From the NCBI GenBank assembly GCA_903842475.1, contig CAIMMA010000718.1:1-6818 (forward strand): a stretch of DNA of 6,818 bases, in the 5' to 3' direction. A program made the translations under genes and the position numbers. This document shows, piece by piece, positions 1-6,561 of this stretch. Each line of letters starts with the position of its first letter. The first letter of the stretch is position 1. The stretch comes from an uncultured bacterium (lineage in GTDB: Bacteria; Desulfobacterota; Desulfobulbia; Desulfobulbales; Desulfobulbaceae). The notes beneath the pieces are model-generated. The model did not search any database. It saw only the letters and a list, made by a program, of their open reading frames with translations, and had not been told where the DNA came from.

Positions 1-1162
1 CCTTGCCCGTGTCCTTGACCGTGAGGGCGACATAATTACCCGGGGCCAGATCGTTATAACGCAGTTGCTCGGCCTTACCGGTCTCGATATCCCGGAGCGA
101 TACTTCAATCACGCCGGTTTTGTTGTCCATGGCCTGGGATGCATTGGTACAGAGAATCATCAGCATCTGCTGGATCTGCGAAGGATCGGCGTAGATCATG
201 CCGACATCCTCGGCAACCGAGACCTTGAGTTCAATGGTGGCCGGCAGGGAGGCGCGCAGCAGCCGGCAGACTTCTTTGACCACCGGGCCGACCAGCAGGT
301 TTTTCCGCTGATTGGCGGTCTGGCGACTGAAGGCCAGAATCTGGGCCACCAGATCCTTGGCCCGGTTGCCGGCCCGCTTGATGGCCTGCAGGTGTTCAGT
401 GATTTCGTCAAAGGTGATCGGCGGACCGGAGGGCAGCCGTTCCTGGCTGTCGGGGGCCGGCATGCGGTAGAGGAGGAGATCGGCATTACCAAGGATCGCA
501 CCGAGGATATTATTGAAATCGTGGGCAATGCCGCCGGCCAGGGTGGCTATCGCCTCGAGCTTGGAGGCCTGGACCAACCGTTTTTCCAGGTTGCACTGGT
601 GACTGATATCCTTCATCCAATGGACATAGCCGATAACCTGCGCCTCTTTGCAAATCGGGGCACAACTGACGGTAAAGGTACGCCCCAGATATCGATGGGT
701 AACTTCCTGATGGTGGGGTTTATGGTGCTGCGTAACGGTCTGCACCGGACAAACCTCGCAGGGCATATCGGTGCCGCTGAACAGTTGGTGACAGGTTTTC
801 CCTTCAATGGCGGCGCCGTTGACCGAGAGCAGTGCAAAAGCGGCGCTATTACCCCGGACGATGCGCAGGCTAGTGTCCAGAACCAGGACCGGATCCATGA
901 CCGCATCAAAGGTGGTTTGCCACTCATTGAGGGCCTGATCCAGAATGGGATTGACCGCTTGGAACGGCAAGGTGGGGGGGGGTGAGGCCGCCGGGGCCGA
1001 ATCCCCGCAGAGGCAGTCGCTGGGCGTGCCGGCGGGCAACGCCGGCTCGGCGGGGCAGGCGCGCAACCGGGGGCGGAGCTTGAAAAAGTACCAAAAAATC
1101 GAAAAACCGGCATATCCTGCCAGAAGAAGCAAAAAAATGGTCGATGCCGTGATCGTGTTCAT
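1..1162 (-). CDS. Membrane-anchored PAS sensor histidine kinase, C-terminal part beyond window
   Basis: Two-component sensor kinase, open at the left edge; 387 codons are visible from an ATG at 1162-1160. Reading along the protein: an N-terminal membrane segment at about residues 5-27 (ITASTIFLLLLAGYAGFSIF), a Pro/Ala/Cys-rich linker at about 30-70, a PAS domain at about 78-190, a HisKA dimerisation domain with the phospho-acceptor His214 in IAHDFNN, and the start of the HATPase domain with the N-box around Asn340 (CTNASQAM) and the G1 box starting at Asp384 (DTGK). The rest of the ATPase domain and any receiver domain lie outside. The PAS domain carries Cys124, Cys135 and Cys138 (C-x10-C-x2-C) plus Cys167 and Cys171. 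The start overlaps the stop of the CofD-like gene (ATGA) and is preceded by GGGAAGG, so coupled translation is likely. A run of nine C residues encodes Pro61-63. There is a single membrane segment and no periplasmic domain, so sensing is probably cytoplasmic. The signal and the partner regulator are unknown. Confidence 0.9.
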   Translation of the reverse strand, partial: MNTITASTIFLLLLAGYAGFSIFWYFFKLRPRLRACPAEPALPAGTPSDCLCGDSAPAASPPPTLPFQAVNPILDQALNEWQTTFDAVMDPVLVLDTSLRIVRGNSAAFALLSVNGAAIEGKTCHQLFSGTDMPCEVCPVQTVTQHHKPHHQEVTHRYLGRTFTVSCAPICKEAQVIGYVHWMKDISHQCNLEKRLVQASKLEAIATLAGGIAHDFNNILGAILGNADLLLYRMPAPDSQERLPSGPPITFDEITEHLQAIKRAGNRAKDLVAQILAFSRQTANQRKNLLVGPVVKEVCRLLRASLPATIELKVSVAEDVGMIYADPSQIQQMLMILCTNASQAMDNKTGVIEVSLRDIETGKAEQLRYNDLAPGNYVALTVKDTGK

Positions 1163-3510
1163 CTCGCCTTCCCGGAGAGCAGAGGGTATCGTTGCCTGAA
1201 AATCCTTTCCTGAAAAAACCGGATTGTCTGCCTTCGACGATCCACAATCCGCACCTGCTCGGGGATGAGATCGGAAATGGCGTTACGCATAATGGACATC
1301 TTGTATTCTATATTGGCAGCGAACCTGTTGTCCAGATACCAGGCATAAAAAAGACCGAAAAACAAGCCCGGCGGGGTAAACCCCTCGGCGGGATTGATCA
1401 CCCGGGTGTGCAAACGCTCTTCTTCCTGGGAGCGGCGCATCCGCGCCAGGCGCAGATAGGTGTCGACGTCTTCGGGCTCCAGAAAGCTGACCAATTGCTC
1501 GGGCATCCTGGTCTTCAAACGGAACAGCCGACCGACCAGATCCGTCCCGGACCGCAGTTCAACCATGCGCTTTTCCTGGGCGTAATTCCCAAGCAGCGAC
1601 TGCCCCAGGGCCACCAGAAAAACCATCTCGAAGCGGTTGAGGTTTTCGGCCTGGTCCTGCCGGATTTTGATCCGTTGATCGTGCGGGTCGTAGAACGAAA
1701 AAATATTGTCCCATTCCTGGCAACGTTTCCAGGATTCCGGCTCGACCAGGGTAATCCCGCGAATGTACTGGAGATGCTCCAGGGGGATATCGGGGTGGAG
1801 CCAGATAATTTCCACCACCCGGTCCAACAGCCATTGCCGTTCCATCTCGGTCATTTTGATCACCGTCAGGGAACCAGCGGGCATCAGTTCGGTGCTCAGA
1901 TACTGGAGCTGAGCCCGAATTTTTGCATACCGCTGACTGGGCACCGGCTTGGGGCTATACTCGGCAAACGACATAAAATCGGCATCGGCCAGCTTTTCCC
2001 GGCACTCCGGCTGATCGATAAAACCGGCCTGCTGCAGAGCCCACAGCCCTTTCACGGCCTGGGCCAGGGCATCGGGATCATGCTGAATGACGCCTCGGCT
2101 CTGCATCTGCTCTTCCGAAAAAATTCTGGCCTCCACCGAACCGAACCCCAGGGCACGGACACGGGAGCGATCGATATAGATCGGTTCTTTATGTTCCAGG
2201 GCGTAACGCTGCAGCACCGAAGCGGGGATGTCGCTCATGTCGAGCGAGACCACATGGGAAAAAAGGTCATAGACCCCGCCGGGAATATTGCGGTGATAGG
2301 CCCGGATCAGATCGGAGACGTAAAATTTGCGGTCAGGGGCGTCCCGGGCCGCATCGGTCTCGCCTTTCTGTACCCAGATGTTGGCGACCAGCACCTTGAG
2401 CGCGGTGGTGTTTTTGCGGATGGCCTCGGCCAGCCCCGGCACCTGCAGAATGGGAATGATCGAGGTATAGAGACTTCCGGGAGCGAAGAGAATAATGTCG
2501 GCCCGCTGCACCTGCTGCACCACCTCCGGCTGAAGAAACGGGCGGCGGCCGAAATCGACCAGCACCCGATCGACCGGGTAACCGCGCCGCGCCTTGCCGG
2601 ATTTATATTCGCTGGTGACCAGCACGCCGTTGCTGTAGAGCATCTGCAACTGGGACAAAGTCGTGGTGCAGGGCAGCACCGAATTGCGCTGCACCCCCAG
2701 ACAGACCGACAACTCGGCAAGCCCGCGGATGGTCGCCGTGCGCACGACCTGATGCGAGGCCAGCAACTCGTCGGTGGTCAGCGAGCGGTCCAACTGCTTA
2801 TAGATGGCGCTGGCCAGCAGCAGATTGCCGAGACACTGGGGCCGGTGCAGGGTGGGACGCAGGCGCTCGTCGGTGTAGACCAGGGCAGCCAGGCCGGTGA
2901 GGTATCCAAACAGCGGCTGCGGGAGATCGGCGAGGTTGGCGCCGGTATCCTGGAGGAGTTGCGCCGGCGATAGCGGGCAAGAGATAAACCGATAATTAAA
3001 GACGGCATGCAGGGCCGCCGCGCATCGGGTGGCGGCAATACTGTCAATGCCGTATTCCCTGAAGAGATGCTCCGGCCGGATGGAGGAAACCAGCACATGA
3101 CGAAGATCACCCAAAGCAATCAACGGGAGATCTTTGCGTAATTCCCCGGTGGAACCGCCATCGTCGGTGACGCAGACCACCGAACGCACCTGCGGAAAGA
3201 CCTGTTTCAGACCGGTGAAGGGCTTAACGGCCCAACCCGCTCGCCGTGAATCGCCGCCAACGATGTTGGAAAGCCCGGTACCGCCGCCGAACACCACCAC
3301 CTTGGTGGTGCTGGTATCGAGGGTTTCAATTTTCTTTTTCAAATCCTGGAACAGGGCGGCGATGGCCGGGGTGAAGCCGCCGGTGGCGCTGTCCAGCACA
3401 ATGGAGGTTATTTTTTCCGCCAGACTGCTTTCCGGCAGGACGTCCAGCACGGAGAACCCCTGCGAGGTCAAAAATTGCAGTTGTGCCTTAAGATGCTGTT
3501 GTCCGGCCAT
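1159..3510 (-). CDS. Long CofD/YvcK-family protein (783 aa)
   Basis: Member of the CofD/YvcK superfamily, which holds 2-phospho-L-lactate transferase and the UDP-sugar-binding gluconeogenesis/morphology factor YvcK. The diagnostic segments are VVVFGGGTGL at about 71-80 (nucleotide-sugar binding glycine loop), VTDDGGSTGELR at about 114-125, ALGDLRH at about 132-138, and FAPGSLYTSIIPILQVPG at about 342-359 followed by AEAIRKN and QKGETD; the last block is strongly YvcK-like. YvcK proteins are usually about 320-450 residues, so this one has an extra N-terminal stretch of about 70 residues and an unrecognised C-terminal region from about 540 to 783, rich in aromatic and charged residues, with no predicted membrane segment and no HExxH motif. 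The ATG at 3510 is preceded by a weak, close GGCGGG. It lies 60 bases after kdsB and overlaps the downstream kinase gene by four bases, so the three are probably one operon. The family call is firm. The ligand is uncertain: UDP-GlcNAc-like binding is inferred, and an F420-type transferase is less likely because of the YvcK-like motifs. Confidence 0.88.
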   Translation of the reverse strand: MAGQQHLKAQLQFLTSQGFSVLDVLPESSLAEKITSIVLDSATGGFTPAIAALFQDLKKKIETLDTSTTKVVVFGGGTGLSNIVGGDSRRAGWAVKPFTGLKQVFPQVRSVVCVTDDGGSTGELRKDLPLIALGDLRHVLVSSIRPEHLFREYGIDSIAATRCAAALHAVFNYRFISCPLSPAQLLQDTGANLADLPQPLFGYLTGLAALVYTDERLRPTLHRPQCLGNLLLASAIYKQLDRSLTTDELLASHQVVRTATIRGLAELSVCLGVQRNSVLPCTTTLSQLQMLYSNGVLVTSEYKSGKARRGYPVDRVLVDFGRRPFLQPEVVQQVQRADIILFAPGSLYTSIIPILQVPGLAEAIRKNTTALKVLVANIWVQKGETDAARDAPDRKFYVSDLIRAYHRNIPGGVYDLFSHVVSLDMSDIPASVLQRYALEHKEPIYIDRSRVRALGFGSVEARIFSEEQMQSRGVIQHDPDALAQAVKGLWALQQAGFIDQPECREKLADADFMSFAEYSPKPVPSQRYAKIRAQLQYLSTELMPAGSLTVIKMTEMERQWLLDRVVEIIWLHPDIPLEHLQYIRGITLVEPESWKRCQEWDNIFSFYDPHDQRIKIRQDQAENLNRFEMVFLVALGQSLLGNYAQEKRMVELRSGTDLVGRLFRLKTRMPEQLVSFLEPEDVDTYLRLARMRRSQEEERLHTRVINPAEGFTPPGLFFGLFYAWYLDNRFAANIEYKMSIMRNAISDLIPEQVRIVDRRRQTIRFFQERIFRQRYPLLSGKAR

Positions 3511-3570
3511 ATCCCGCCAAGTCCCTGAAGTAGAGTAAAATCGCCACAGCCGAATGCTTTGAAAACGAGG

Positions 3571-4335
3571 CTATCCGTGGGTCGCCGCCAGCACCTGCTC
3601 AACCCGAAGCAGATCTTGGGGGGTATCGACCTCCACCGAATCGTGATCGGTCAGCACCACCCGGATGGTGTAACCGAACTCCAGGGCGCGCAGTTGTTCG
3701 AGTTTCTCGAATCGCTCCCATTGCCCTTCGGGCAGGCCGACAAAGGTGACCAGAAACCCTTTGCGGTAGGCATAAAAACCGAGGTGCTTGTAATAGGTCG
3801 GCTGGTCCTGTTCGCCGGGATCCCGCTGAAAGGGGATCGGCGAACGCGAAAAATACAGGGCATTGCCGTGACAGTCAAACACTGTCTTGACATGATTGGG
3901 ATCGGTGATTTCCTCCGGCCGGACGATTTTATAGATCAGGGTCGCCATGGGCAACGCCGGGTCATCGAGCAGAGGTCGCGCCACCTGCTCGACGATTTCC
4001 GCCGGGAACAGGGGCTGATCGCCCTGGATATTGACGATCACATCCTGATCGGCAATCCCGATCAGCTGGGCGGCCTCGGCCAACCGGTCGGTACCGGTGG
4101 CGTGGTCGCTGCGGGTCATCACCCAGGAACCGCCGAAGGCCTCCACCGCGCGGGCGATGCGCTCGTCGTCGGTGGCCACCACCACCCGGGAGAGCAGGGC
4201 AACCTGCCGGGCCCGCTCCACCACATGCTGGATCATGGGTTTGCCGTTGATCAGGGCCAACGGTTTACCCTCGAAACGATTAGAATGATAACGCGCCGGA
4301 ATGATAGCAACTATCTTAGGCTCGACTGGACTCAT
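3571..4335 (-). CDS. kdsB: CMP-KDO synthetase, probably Kdo8N-type (cytidylyltransferase)
   Basis: 3-deoxy-manno-octulosonate cytidylyltransferase, 254 residues, normal for the family. It activates KDO (or 8-amino-KDO) with CTP to the CMP-sugar used by the lipid A KDO transferase; cytosolic. Seen: the nucleotide-binding IIPARYHSNRFEGKPL at about 11-26, INGKPMIQH at 29-37, VVVATDDERIA at 51-61, GTDRLAEA at 81-88, VNIQGDQP at 101-108, LYFSRSPIPF at 160-169, YKHLGFYAYR at 182-191 and SVEVDTPQDL at 233-242. Ordinary KDO enzymes that I recall have QGDEP and a Leu-Pro after the first Arg; this protein has QGDQP and Arg-Phe, as in the Shewanella Kdo8N-type enzyme, which fits the nearby kdnA. I chose ATG 4335 because AGGA lies 6 bases upstream (4342-4345). 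A TTG two codons earlier (4341) would overlap that site. It has its own promoter at 4395-4423 and is probably the first gene of the kdsB-CofD-kinase transcript. Confidence 0.93.
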   Translation of the reverse strand: MSPVEPKIVAIIPARYHSNRFEGKPLALINGKPMIQHVVERARQVALLSRVVVATDDERIARAVEAFGGSWVMTRSDHATGTDRLAEAAQLIGIADQDVIVNIQGDQPLFPAEIVEQVARPLLDDPALPMATLIYKIVRPEEITDPNHVKTVFDCHGNALYFSRSPIPFQRDPGEQDQPTYYKHLGFYAYRKGFLVTFVGLPEGQWERFEKLEQLRALEFGYTIRVVLTDHDSVEVDTPQDLLRVEQVLAATHG

Positions 4336-4341
4336 CGGCAA

Positions 4342-4345
4342 TCCT
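4342..4345 (-). promoter_or_regulatory. Ribosome binding site of kdsB
   Basis: AGGA on the minus strand, 6 bases before the ATG at 4335. It favours that ATG over the in-frame TTG at 4341, which would lie against this site. Confidence 0.6.
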
Positions 4346-4374
4346 GAACTGGGGGTTTACGGGGCAACATTGGT

Positions 4375-4404
4375 TTGCTTTTTTCCACGAGCCCATGATA
4401 CAGT
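4375..4404 (+). promoter_or_regulatory. Possible weak promoter for rsmJ
   Basis: Plus-strand TTGCTT at 4375-4380 and TACAGT at 4399-4404, with an 18-base spacer; the -10 matches 4 of 6. It would start rsmJ transcription near 4411, leaving a leader of about 40 bases. Its -10 element overlaps the -10 of the oppositely directed kdsB promoter. Weak matches, so only a candidate. Confidence 0.3.
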
Positions 4405-4423
4405 GCGACCCGACAAAAGGCAA
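4395..4423 (-). promoter_or_regulatory. Sigma70-type promoter for kdsB
   Basis: On the minus strand, a -35 box TTGCCT (4423-4418) and a -10 box TATCAT (4400-4395, 5 of 6 to consensus) are separated by exactly 17 bases. The expected transcript start is near 4388, giving a leader of about 50 bases before the kdsB ATG. It sits in the only divergent gap of the window. Assigned by eye, without experimental support. Confidence 0.55.
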
Positions 4424-4441
4424 TCACCAAACAAATCCATC

Positions 4442-4445
4442 AGGT
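4442..4445 (+). promoter_or_regulatory. Ribosome binding site that decides the rsmJ start
   Basis: AGGT, 5 bases before the GTG at 4451. Upstream in-frame starts as far as 4301 lack such a site and would run through the promoter region and into the 5' end of kdsB. Confidence 0.5.
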
Positions 4446-4450
4446 TACCA

Positions 4451-5227
4451 GTGAAATCCACCTCGCAGCCCCTCAATCCGCCGCTGGCCCTGGCGGCCGA
4501 CCCGCAATGCTCCGCTGCGCGGGTGCACCGACTGGCGGCTTCCCTGGGCCTGCCGCTGGCCCGCGAGGACCAACCGCCGGCCCTCTTGCTGCACCTCAGC
4601 GAAGAGCGGCTGGCACTGTGCAAGCCGGGCGATCCCGAGCTGCCCGGAGCCCTCTGGGTCGATTTCACCCGCCCCGCCGCCCGAAAACGCGCCCTTCATC
4701 CCGGCCGGGAACTGCTGGTGCAGGCCGCCAAGGTCCGGCACCTCGCCAGCCCCCTGCTCATCGATGCCACCGCCGGACTCGGACGCGACGCCTTTCTCCT
4801 GGCCGCCGCTGGCTTCCGGGTGCGGATGTTCGAATGCAACCCCATCGTTGCCGCCCTGCTGCAGGACGGCCTGGAACGCGCAGCCCGCTCGCCCTACGCC
4901 GCCGCCATCGTCGAGCGGATGCAATTGATTGCGGGCAATGCCCTCGATTACCTGCGGCTGCCGGCCGAGCACCCGGAGGTGATCTATCTCGACCCGATGT
5001 TTCCGGAACGGTCGAAATCCGCCAAGGTGAAGCAGGATTTACAACTGCTGCAGCTGCTCGATGACCGGAGCCCCGCCGCGGAACCCCTACTGCAGGCGGC
5101 GCTGGCGCTCCGGCCCAAGAAGGTGGTGGTCAAGCGGCCGCTGAAAGGGCCTTTGCTGGCGGGCCCCGCCCCTTCGTATACACTCAAGGGCAAGGCGATC
5201 CGGTTCGATGTCTACGTGGGGGGATAG
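4451..5227 (+). CDS. rsmJ: 16S rRNA (guanine-N2)-methyltransferase RsmJ
   Basis: Class I SAM-dependent methyltransferase of the RsmJ (YhiQ) family, which methylates N2 of G1516 in 16S rRNA; cytosolic. With the GTG start it has 258 residues, close to the E. coli protein (about 250). Seen: SAM motif I IDATAGLGRDAF at about 104-115, the acidic strand end FECNP with Glu128, the VIYLDPMFPERSKSAKVK block at about 177-194 (the DPMFP catalytic-type motif typical of this family), and the C-terminal KKVVVKRP (223-230) and KGKAIRFDVY. The open frame extends back to 4301, but GTG 4451 has a ribosome site, matches the family length and does not overlap kdsB. It is the only plus-strand gene here, divergent from kdsB and convergent with kdnA, so probably a single-gene transcript. 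Its N-terminal 60 residues are less conserved. Confidence 0.93.
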   Translation: MKSTSQPLNPPLALAADPQCSAARVHRLAASLGLPLAREDQPPALLLHLSEERLALCKPGDPELPGALWVDFTRPAARKRALHPGRELLVQAAKVRHLASPLLIDATAGLGRDAFLLAAAGFRVRMFECNPIVAALLQDGLERAARSPYAAAIVERMQLIAGNALDYLRLPAEHPEVIYLDPMFPERSKSAKVKQDLQLLQLLDDRSPAAEPLLQAALALRPKKVVVKRPLKGPLLAGPAPSYTLKGKAIRFDVYVGG

Positions 5228-5242
5228 GATTGAAGCGGGCCA

Positions 5243-5260
5243 AGGGGGAGCCAATCCCCT
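5243..5260. other. Short hairpin in the convergent gap
   Basis: Between the stops of rsmJ (5227) and the kdnA-like gene (5302-5300), GGGGA pairs with TCCCC around a 5-base loop, extendable by a G-T pair. There is no T tract on either side, so it is not a convincing intrinsic terminator. The rest of 5228-5299 shows nothing recognisable. Confidence 0.25.
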
Positions 5261-5299
5261 GCATCAGCCAGTGTGTCGGAAAACCGCGGGAAGGACTGG

Positions 5300-6499
5300 T
5301 TATATCCCGGCGGCTTTTTGCAAGGCTGCGGCGAATTTGGTTTTCTGCTCCTCGGGCAGGAGGATCGGCACCTGATAGGTCAGGGTCCGTTCGATAATCG
5401 CCGCCGAAGCCGGCAGAGCCCGGGGATCGTAGACCACCCGCCGTTTGCCGTGGGCGCTGAAAGGCCAGCCGCCGTGACAGGGGCTCTTGCCCTCCAGCAG
5501 GTGTTCCCAGTTGGGATAATAATGCCAGCCGTTTTCACTCCAGCGCACCGCCCCCGCCCCCTGCTCGCGGAGCACCTGATTAACCGCGGTGGTCCGCTCC
5601 TTATCCGGCAGCATGAAGGTCAGGAAGGTGGCCGAATCGCCGGCTGGATCGAGGATCTCCCGGAAATGCACACCCGGCAGGATACTGACCGCCTCCTTGA
5701 AAAATCGTTTATTCGCCTGCTGGGCCGCCACGATCCCGTCGAGCTTGGCTAACTGCGCCAGGCCGATGGCGCCCTGGATCTCCATCATCCGAAAGTTGAA
5801 GCCGACAAACGGCCGCCCTTCGCCGCCGCGACCGCCGGGGTTGGGAATATGGTCGTGCCCATGATCCTGATATTCGGACATCCGTTGCCACAGAAGCGCA
5901 TCGCTGGTGATGCACATGCCGCCTTCGCCGGTGGTCATGGTCTTGACCGCATCGAACGAAAACGTGCCGCAGGCCCCGAAACTGCCGAGATGGCGCCCGT
6001 GCAGACGCCCCCCCGCAGCCTGGGCGGTGTCTTCGATCACCGGGATCTTATGCCGGTCGGCAATGGCCTTGATTTCCTCGATGCGGGCCTGGGCGCCGAG
6101 CATGTGGACCGGGATGATCGCCTTGGTTTGAGGCGTGATCTTTTTTTCCAGATCCGCGGGGTCCATATTGAGGGTCAGGTCAACCTCGGTGAACACCGGG
6201 ATGGCGCCGCAATCGAGGATCGCCTCCCAGGTGGCGACAAAGGTGAACCCCTGGGTGATGACCTCGTCGCCGGCCCCGATTCCCAGCGCGGTCAGCGCCA
6301 CCTTAAGGGCGGCGGTCCCGGAGGTGACCGCCTGGGCATGGGTAGCGCCGGTGTAGGCGGCAAAAGCCTTTTCAAACTCCAGCACCTTCCAGACATCGCG
6401 GCGCTGGGCAGCGAATTCATAGCGAAAAAGCACGCCGCTTTCCAGCACCTCGAGCACCTGCTTTTTTTCCTCTTCCCCAAAAATCTCAAAACCGGGCAC
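5300..6499 (-). CDS. kdnA: KdnA-type PLP aminotransferase (8-amino-KDO synthesis)
   Basis: DegT/DnrJ/EryC1/StrS-fold PLP-dependent sugar aminotransferase, 399 residues. KdnA converts the C8 aldehyde of KDO (made by KdnB) to 8-amino-3,8-dideoxy-octulosonate with an amino donor such as glutamate; cytosolic. Seen: the N-terminal MPGFEIFG, the phosphate-binding SGTAALK at about 60-66, GDEVITQGFTFVATWEA at 78-93, IEDTAQAAGG at 155-164 (Asp157 facing the pyridine nitrogen), SFDAVKTMTTGEGG at 181-194 with the Schiff-base Lys186, the DHGHDH loop at 212-217, and GFNFRMMEIQGAIGLAQL at 233-250. The N-terminus, the DHGHDH loop and the DPAGDSA...FMLP and GWHYYPNW blocks match what I remember of Shewanella KdnA, and differ from general DegT enzymes. 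The start is GTG 6499, with GAGGTGG just upstream. It is 85 bases after panC and convergent with rsmJ. The family is certain and the KdnA assignment is strong. Another nucleotide-sugar aminotransferase role is the alternative. Confidence 0.87.
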   Translation of the reverse strand: MPGFEIFGEEEKKQVLEVLESGVLFRYEFAAQRRDVWKVLEFEKAFAAYTGATHAQAVTSGTAALKVALTALGIGAGDEVITQGFTFVATWEAILDCGAIPVFTEVDLTLNMDPADLEKKITPQTKAIIPVHMLGAQARIEEIKAIADRHKIPVIEDTAQAAGGRLHGRHLGSFGACGTFSFDAVKTMTTGEGGMCITSDALLWQRMSEYQDHGHDHIPNPGGRGGEGRPFVGFNFRMMEIQGAIGLAQLAKLDGIVAAQQANKRFFKEAVSILPGVHFREILDPAGDSATFLTFMLPDKERTTAVNQVLREQGAGAVRWSENGWHYYPNWEHLLEGKSPCHGGWPFSAHGKRRVVYDPRALPASAAIIERTLTYQVPILLPEEQKTKFAAALQKAAGI

Positions 6500-6503
6500 A
6501 ATA

Positions 6504-6510
6504 CCACCTC
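6504..6510 (-). promoter_or_regulatory. Ribosome binding site that decides the kdnA GTG start
   Basis: GAGGTGG on the minus strand, ending 4 bases before the GTG at 6499. Nearby ATG codons upstream are in another frame, so the GTG is the supported start, and it gives the family-typical MPGFE N-terminus. Confidence 0.65.
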
Positions 6511-6551
6511 ATCAGGAACATGTTGTTGCACATTGCCGGGTCCGCTGTTCG

Positions 6552-6561
6552 GAACCGGTTC
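6552..6561. other. 10-bp palindrome between panC and kdnA
   Basis: GAACCGGTTC is a perfect inverted repeat in the 85-base panC-kdnA gap. On the minus strand CCGAAC also recurs 11 bases apart across it. It could be an operator half-site pair or chance. I see no convincing promoter boxes beside it. Confidence 0.2.

Noticed and set aside
65..985. 306-codon plus-strand open frame
   Set aside because: It is antisense to the histidine kinase, whose HDFNN, N-box and PAS features are unmistakable. No ribosome site or recognisable domain.
1192..2973. 593-codon plus-strand open frame
   Set aside because: It lies wholly opposite the CofD-like gene, whose conserved motifs are clear. The translated product is rich in Gly, His, Gln and Pro and shows no family motif; it is a codon-bias mirror.
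3511..3570. Possible promoter or terminator between kdsB and the CofD-like gene
   Set aside because: No hairpin with a T tract and no acceptable -35/-10 pair; a 60-base same-strand gap fits an operon.
3559..4347. 262-codon plus-strand open frame
   Set aside because: Fully opposite kdsB, which has every family motif.
4301..4450. N-terminal extension of rsmJ to an upstream ATG
   Set aside because: It would overlap the kdsB 5' end and both promoters, has no ribosome site and exceeds the family length by 50 residues.
4445..4972. 175-codon minus-strand open frame
   Set aside because: Antisense to rsmJ; Gly/Gln-rich with no recognisable domain.
5228..5299. Bidirectional intrinsic terminator between rsmJ and kdnA
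   Set aside because: A short GGGGA/TCCCC hairpin exists, but no T run follows on either strand.
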